DNA of 48,623 nucleotides from CAWHOW01 sp050013795 (lineage in GTDB: Bacteria > Bacteroidota > Bacteroidia > Bacteroidales > CG2-30-32-10): the NCBI GenBank assembly GCA_050013795.1, contig JBEKEO010000003.1, positions 1 through 48,623 of the forward strand. The letters run 5' to 3'. Positions 44,027-48,623 of this stretch are shown piece after piece. The translations under genes and the position numbers were made by a program. Position 1 is the first letter of the stretch. Every line of letters starts with the position of its first letter. The notes below the pieces were generated by a model. The model was not told where the DNA came from and searched no databases. It saw only the letters and a program-made list of their open reading frames with translations.

Positions 44027-46791
44027 CGGAACTTAAAATTATATGTAATTGAAGGTATAATACCCACCATTGACAAAGTTGTTGGCATCAAATTATACTC
44101 ACCATTAATATTTGAAGGAACAACAAAATCGCCATTATCATCCATAATCTTATTAAAATTAACAGAGATAGGATTTTTACGGGCATATACATTATACACC
44201 GTAAAGATCAACGTATGCTGATAACGTCTTTCGGGTTTGGAGAGTTTCCATGTTATTGAAATATCCAAACGATGATAATCAGGAAGCCTGTCATTATTTT
44301 TATTTCCATATAACGGCACTGAATATCCATTGTAATAATAAAACCCTATGGGGGTTGTATATGCCTCCCCTGTATAATAAACCCAGCTTGCGGAAAATGA
44401 CCAATGCTTATTCAAGTGATATGATGAGTTTGCACAAATGTTATTCGGGCTATCATACGATGATGGAAAAGTATTATTATTATTTATACCTTTGATCTGT
44501 TCGAAAATTCTTGAATAAGTGTAGCCAATCCACCCAGTGAAGTTTCCTGATTCTTTGCGAAGCATAAATTCAGCTCCATACGACCACGCTTTGCCAAACC
44601 GAAGTTCACTTTCAAGTAATGGATTGAAGAAAATATCAGCATGGTCAGCATAATCCATCTGATCATGAAATTGTTTATAAAAAGCTTCTACCGACAGGTT
44701 GATTTTCGAATTGAATACGTTTCTGAAATAACCCAACGCAAACTGATCAGCTTTTGGGGGTTCGATATTAGGCCCACACGGAACCCATTCTTCCAGAGAA
44801 CTAAATGGGCTTGTGGTGTTTGACAATAATTGAACAAATTGAGTCGTTCGACTATAACTAGCTTTCAGGCAAGAGTTTTCTCTAAAAGAATACTTTAGGC
44901 TTAATCTAGGTTCAGGGCAAATAAACTTTGAATATTCATAACCTTTACCAACCAGAAGAGTATCTATTATCTGATGATTTTCATCGAAAGAAAAGACTGA
45001 TGTTGGCCCCATATCAAGCCAAACCGGCACACGCAATCCATATCTGACAGAAAATTTTTTATTAAAATTTTGTTCATTGCTCAAATATGCGTCAAACTCT
45101 CTTGAAGAATATGTTGAGGCATGAGGAACATTCGCTTGTGCTATTGGGTCTGATAAATGAAGATTACCGGGATCGGATAATTGTATACTGGCATCTATGC
45201 CTGCTTTAATAGTGTTATTTGGATTTAAATAATATGTAAAGTCAGTTTTAACCTTTTTATCAGAGATAGAAGAACCCCAATAATCATTATAATTACTGTT
45301 GAAATATAAATAATAATTATATTGACTTGAATAAAAAGTTGTATTGGAAAATAATTTATCATTAAAAATATGGTTCCATCTTAATGTGCCTAAAATATTA
45401 TCCCAGGTTATTTCTGTAGATGACCATTTATAGTCATCATTACCTCCGTAAAGGGTCAGAAAAATACGGTTATTATCATTAAGCTTGTAATTTAATTTAG
45501 CATTAATATCAAAAAAATTAAGAGAAAGATTATCATTGTTATAAGACGTTAACCAATTCATGTTTGATATTCTTCCGGAGATATAAAAAGAACATTTATC
45601 CTTTATAATAGGGCCATCAATAGAAAGTTCAGATGTGTAAGGACCAACGCTTCCGGAAAATCCTATTTTTTTCATATCTCCGTCTTTGGTTCTGATATCA
45701 ATAACAGACGATAAACGCCCTCCATAATTAGCGGGGAAATCACCTTTAAATGCCTCAACATCTTTTATGGCATCCGGAGATATTGCAGTAAAAAAACCAA
45801 AAAGATGAGAGGGGTTATATATAGGAGCTTCGTCAAGCAGAATAAGATTTTGATCACTATTGCCTCCGCGTACATAAAAAAGCGTTGATCCGTCGCCATA
45901 TGATTTAATACCGGGAATGATTTGTAACGATTTTATCACATCAACATCTCCTAAAAAACCAGGTAATTGCGTAAGTGTTTTTGGAGATAATTTCATTTCA
46001 CTGAACTGATTATTATTAATACCGGATTTATTATCACTATCTTTAACTTCAACAGGTTTAATATCAAGCATTGCATCTTCAAGCTCTATGGAAATAATTT
46101 TATCTTCATTCAATTCAATATTCTGAGAAATATTTTTATACCCGATAAATGAAAATATAATATCATAATTACCTTTACTCAACGTTAAAGAATAAAATCC
46201 ATAAGCATTGGTAATTGCACTCAATGTTGTACCATTAGCATAAACGGATGCGCCCACCATCACTTCACCGGTCTTTTTATCTTTTAAATAGCCACTTGTA
46301 TTTGCTGCCAACGTCGTTCCATTAGCATAAACAGATGCGCCTATCATCACTTCACCGGTCTTTTTATCTTTTAAATAACCGCTGACTGTATAATTCTTTT
46401 TTTCGTTAGAAGCATTTGCGTTATTTATATCATTTCCTGTTTTAAGTGGTTTTAAAACAACCTGATTTTCAACAATTATATAATTAATCCCGTTTTCTTT
46501 AAAGACAGCATCCAGCACTTCTGTCACGCTTTTGTTTCTAACTTTAACGGACATCTTTTTGTTTAATGGGATAAGTTGCGGACTATAAGAAAACTTAACC
46601 TGTGCGATATCTTCAATTTTATTGATTACTTCAACGAGCGGGACATTCCTTAGCGAAAAGGAAATTCTTTGATTCAGATCCTGACTTAATGAAAACTTTG
46701 GGAAATACAAAAGAAAGGCAATTATTATTAAACTTAAAATAATTGCCTTCTGTTGAAACGGTGTATTGTGTCTTTTACTATTTACCCCCAT
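44023..46791 (-). CDS. TonB-dependent receptor with STN signalling domain
   Basis: An outer-membrane receptor taking up a large substrate and signalling through FecR. The signal peptide is IILSLIIIAFLLYFPKFSLSQ (in part). The STN domain covers about residues 40-100 (ISFSLRNVPLVEVINKIED; FKENGINYIIVENQVVLKP). A carboxypeptidase-regulatory-like domain follows and contains a 29-residue tandem duplication. The plug has QLPGFLGDVDVIKSLQIIPG and FYVRGGNSDQNLILLDEAP. The barrel ends SITYNFKFR with a terminal aromatic-basic pattern. ATG 46791 leaves a 14-base overlap with fecR; ATG 46812 is the longer alternative. The ligand cannot be deduced; SusD is absent and DUF4249 stands in its place. Confidence 0.93.
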   Translation of the reverse strand: MGVNSKRHNTPFQQKAIILSLIIIAFLLYFPKFSLSQDLNQRISFSLRNVPLVEVINKIEDIAQVKFSYSPQLIPLNKKMSVKVRNKSVTEVLDAVFKENGINYIIVENQVVLKPLKTGNDINNANASNEKKNYTVSGYLKDKKTGEVMIGASVYANGTTLAANTSGYLKDKKTGEVMVGASVYANGTTLSAITNAYGFYSLTLSKGNYDIIFSFIGYKNISQNIELNEDKIISIELEDAMLDIKPVEVKDSDNKSGINNNQFSEMKLSPKTLTQLPGFLGDVDVIKSLQIIPGIKSYGDGSTLFYVRGGNSDQNLILLDEAPIYNPSHLFGFFTAISPDAIKDVEAFKGDFPANYGGRLSSVIDIRTKDGDMKKIGFSGSVGPYTSELSIDGPIIKDKCSFYISGRISNMNWLTSYNNDNLSLNFFDINAKLNYKLNDNNRIFLTLYGGNDDYKWSSTEITWDNILGTLRWNHIFNDKLFSNTTFYSSQYNYYLYFNSNYNDYWGSSISDKKVKTDFTYYLNPNNTIKAGIDASIQLSDPGNLHLSDPIAQANVPHASTYSSREFDAYLSNEQNFNKKFSVRYGLRVPVWLDMGPTSVFSFDENHQIIDTLLVGKGYEYSKFICPEPRLSLKYSFRENSCLKASYSRTTQFVQLLSNTTSPFSSLEEWVPCGPNIEPPKADQFALGYFRNVFNSKINLSVEAFYKQFHDQMDYADHADIFFNPLLESELRFGKAWSYGAEFMLRKESGNFTGWIGYTYSRIFEQIKGINNNNTFPSSYDSPNNICANSSYHLNKHWSFSASWVYYTGEAYTTPIGFYYYNGYSVPLYGNKNNDRLPDYHRLDISITWKLSKPERRYQHTLIFTVYNVYARKNPISVNFNKIMDDNGDFVVPSNINGEYNLMPTTLSMVGIIPSITYNFKFR
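46207..46380. repeat. Tandem 87-bp duplication inside the TonB receptor
   Basis: Two adjacent 87-bp copies (46207-46293 and 46294-46380) encode GYLKDKKTGEVM-(I/V)-GASVYANGTTL, differing at few bases. 87 bases are 29 codons, so the frame is kept. The high nucleotide similarity points to a recent event. Confidence 0.92.
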
Positions 46792-47821
46792 TACCGGAGA
46801 TTTCAATAACATTACCAGATGATTTACTGATATTTACTGGCAATGCTTCCTGAATTACTTTTAAAATTGAATCGAGCTTTAAATTTTCATAATTGCCTGA
46901 AAGAGTATAGCTGGCGATTTTAGTATTTTTCAGTTTTATATTTGAATGATAAACATTATTGAGTGTCTTTACCACATCACTTAAAGCCGTATTAGAAAAA
47001 ACAAGGTCTTTTGTTTTAAACGCCATGTAATTTATCTCATCATTCTCAGTTTTAATAATTTTCTGTTCTGTTTTCGAGAATATGGCTTTTTCTCCAGGAT
47101 TAAGTATAGTAATCTTGTCAGGATTATTATCATAATAAACAGCCACTCTGCCTGATGTAAGTATTACTTCTCCCTGCCCGTTTGAAGAATTGGTATTTAC
47201 ATAAAATGAGGTACCAAGCACTTTCACCCTGACATCATTCGCCTCTATGATAAAGGGCTTGGTTTCATCATGTGTCACATTAAAATATGCTTCGCCCTTT
47301 AACGCTACGGTTCTTTTATTGCCTTTAAATTTATCGGGATATTTAAGCGTGGAACCGGCATTTAATGTTACCGACGTTCCGTCGGGCAATTTACTTTCAA
47401 TAGTTTCTGTCTGGGCTACTAAATATTTTTCTTTGGATTGATTCAAATAATAATATACGATAAACGAAATTGAAGCAATTACAATAAATATAGCAGCGAT
47501 CCTGACAGCTTTATAAAAGAAATTCCAAGGGGCTGTTCTTTCTGCGTGCAGAGGAATAACAGGAATATGCTTTGTTTCTTTACTAACAGTGGCACTATTA
47601 ATTAATGGTTTTATTTTTTCCCATTCTTCGTCAACATCAATTTCCGCATTTATTCTGGATTCTTCAAGCGCCATCCATGTTTTCTGATATTCTTCAAAAA
47701 GTTTCTGATTTTCAGTGCTTGATTTTATCCATTCTGAAAGAACAACCATTTCTTCGGAAGAAGCTTCTCCCGAGAAATACCTGGTGATCAGGTCAACATA
47801 ATATGTTAGGTCGTTTTTCAT
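46778..47821 (-). CDS. FecR-type anti-sigma factor
   Basis: FecR senses the occupied receptor's STN domain in the periplasm and controls the sigma factor. The cytoplasmic part (residues 1-105) has the DUF4880-like helices LITRYFSGEASSEEMVVLSEW. The membrane helix is AVRIAAIFIVIASISFIVYYYL in part. The periplasmic FecR domain has TETIESKLPDGTSVTLNAGS, LKGEAYFNVTHDETKPFII and VKVLGTSFYVN, followed by the C-terminal DUF4974 region (FSNTALSDVVKTLNNVY). The length of 347 residues is normal. The gene lies 60 bases after the sigma gene and overlaps the start of the receptor gene. Confidence 0.95.
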   Translation of the reverse strand: MKNDLTYYVDLITRYFSGEASSEEMVVLSEWIKSSTENQKLFEEYQKTWMALEESRINAEIDVDEEWEKIKPLINSATVSKETKHIPVIPLHAERTAPWNFFYKAVRIAAIFIVIASISFIVYYYLNQSKEKYLVAQTETIESKLPDGTSVTLNAGSTLKYPDKFKGNKRTVALKGEAYFNVTHDETKPFIIEANDVRVKVLGTSFYVNTNSSNGQGEVILTSGRVAVYYDNNPDKITILNPGEKAIFSKTEQKIIKTENDEINYMAFKTKDLVFSNTALSDVVKTLNNVYHSNIKLKNTKIASYTLSGNYENLKLDSILKVIQEALPVNISKSSGNVIEISGNGGK

Positions 47822-47881
47822 TGTTTTATCTTATTGTTCACTCACAATACACATACATATTCGTTTACCCTGATACTCTTA

Positions 47882-48454
47882 TTAAATTTTTTTTGAAATT
47901 GTTTCAAAAATGACCAATAATATTGTGATATAATCAATTAAATGTTCTCTCATATGCTGCAATGCCTTAGACATTTGTGTTTCCACCGTTTTTATTGATA
48001 TTCCCAGTTTATCCGCTACCTGTTGATATTTTAAATTCTGATACCTGTTCATCACAAATATCTCCCTGCATTTTTCTGGAAGTTCTGCTATGGCAGCCTT
48101 AATTTTCTGGTCAATCTCTGCAGCCACCATTTTATCACCCCTGTCATGTTCTGACAGAGGATAAAGGTTTTCGAAATTTATAATATCTCTGTTGAATTTT
48201 TTATTGTCCCTTAAATAATTAAGACTTTTATTATACACAGTAGTTGTAAGGTAGGATTTTACCGGTTTCGACAAATCAATACTGTTTCTTTTTTCCCAGA
48301 GGCTTATAAATGTATCCTGTGTAATTTCTTTGGCTGTTTCGAAATCTTTTACAAATTTCTGGGCAAAACGCACCAATCCTTTAAAATGAACTTTAAAAAG
48401 TTTTTCAAATGATGACTCATCCAGAACTGTAATATGTGAATTTTCTTCGCTCAG
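47882..48454 (-). CDS. ECF RNA polymerase sigma factor with non-standard start codon
   Basis: The protein has region 2 (LVRFAQKFVKDFETAKEITQ, DTFISLWEKR) and region 4 (AIAELPEKCREIFVMNRYQN, KYQQVADKLGISIKTVETQM). It is the Bacteroidota FecI/SigW-like type encoded before fecR. The reading frame stays open upstream of the TTG at 48376 to a stop at 48467-48469. The added residues DESSFEKLFKVHFKG are the expected first helix of region 2. That stretch contains no ATG or GTG. I place the start at the CTG at 48452-48454 because it restores the helix and lies about 25 bases after a -7 box. An ATT at 48431-48433 or a CTG at 48422-48424 would also do. Confidence 0.85.
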   Translation of the reverse strand: MSEENSHITVLDESSFEKLFKVHFKGLVRFAQKFVKDFETAKEITQDTFISLWEKRNSIDLSKPVKSYLTTTVYNKSLNYLRDNKKFNRDIINFENLYPLSEHDRGDKMVAAEIDQKIKAAIAELPEKCREIFVMNRYQNLKYQQVADKLGISIKTVETQMSKALQHMREHLIDYITILLVIFETISKKI

Positions 48455-48481
48455 GGAAAAAAGGTGTTAATTTTTGTGCAA

Positions 48482-48489
48482 CAAATATA
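48482..48489 (-). promoter_or_regulatory. -7 element of the sigma-fecR-receptor unit
   Basis: The minus strand reads TATATTTG, a perfect TAnnTTTG match. Transcription would start near 48475, which places all possible start codons of the sigma gene between 48454 and 48376. The remaining 130 bases to the window edge show nothing else. Confidence 0.55.
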
Positions 48490-48623
48490 CTTTAAGTTCA
48501 AAGAATGAAGAAATTTATCTTTTCAAAAATTTGTTAATTTAATCTCAAATTGAATAATAGGGATAAAGCATGGATTCTTATCCTTTCTATCGGCTTTCCT
48601 GCTAATATAACTCACATTCTTGT

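Overview
The window comes from a Bacteroidota genome, probably an uncultured Bacteroidales-like lineage. The evidence is a complete gldKLMN-type gliding/type IX secretion (T9SS) locus, a secreted protein with a type A T9SS C-terminal sorting domain, STN-type TonB-dependent receptors with FecI/FecR signalling genes, a DUF4249 lipoprotein, AT-rich DNA, and promoters of the Bacteroidota kind (TTG or TTTG about 20 bases before TAnnTTTG). No plasmid or phage backbone is visible. The window looks like chromosome carrying several repeat-rich accessory islets.

Layout. 1-1.25 kb: the 3' part of a fibronectin-III-like gene followed by a 21-bp tandem array (array A). 1.25-6.3 kb: miaB on the minus strand, then topA and an arginase-fold protein lacking half of its metal ligands. 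6.5-12.7 kb: the T9SS core operon porP-gldK-gldL-gldM-gldN, closed by a strong terminator. 12.8-15.5 kb: a small membrane-barrel-like protein and recG. 15.5-18 kb: a seven-bladed SBBP propeller T9SS cargo and a second 21-bp array (array C). 18-22.9 kb, minus strand: coaX, an outer-membrane barrel, lptC and a ppiD-like periplasmic chaperone, which fits an envelope-biogenesis unit. 23 kb: tRNA-Phe. 23.3-30.2 kb: nitroreductase, lipoproteins, Na/phosphate transporter, LuxE-like protein and an EF-G paralogue with a substituted catalytic histidine. 30.2-33.2 kb: rnhA, a ~500-bp DUF559 element with inverted repeats at both ends, a secreted protein and an iron alcohol dehydrogenase. 33.2-36.1 kb: an accessory islet with interspersed repeats, an outer-membrane barrel, a truncated secreted-protein gene, a second fibronectin-III-like gene and a third 21-bp array (array B). 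36.1-42 kb: M1 aminopeptidase, then tolC-hlyD-tsaB. 42-48.5 kb, minus strand: sigma factor, FecR, TonB-dependent receptor and DUF4249 lipoprotein, forming a cell-surface signalling/uptake unit, with a separate lipoprotein beyond it.

The strongest candidate for something undescribed is the set of three phase-locked 21-bp arrays. Their unit sequences are unrelated, but their period is the same: exactly two DNA helical turns and also seven codons. Two of the three lie directly beside small helix-plus-fibronectin-III proteins that resemble each other in architecture. One of those gene-array modules sits exactly where a secreted-protein gene is cut off. Other points worth checking are the DUF559 element, the arginase-fold pseudoenzyme beside the T9SS operon, the EF-G paralogue, a 35-residue repeat in GldL, an in-frame duplication in the TonB receptor and an ECF sigma gene without a conventional start codon. 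All calls are from reading the sequence; no database search or structure prediction was run.
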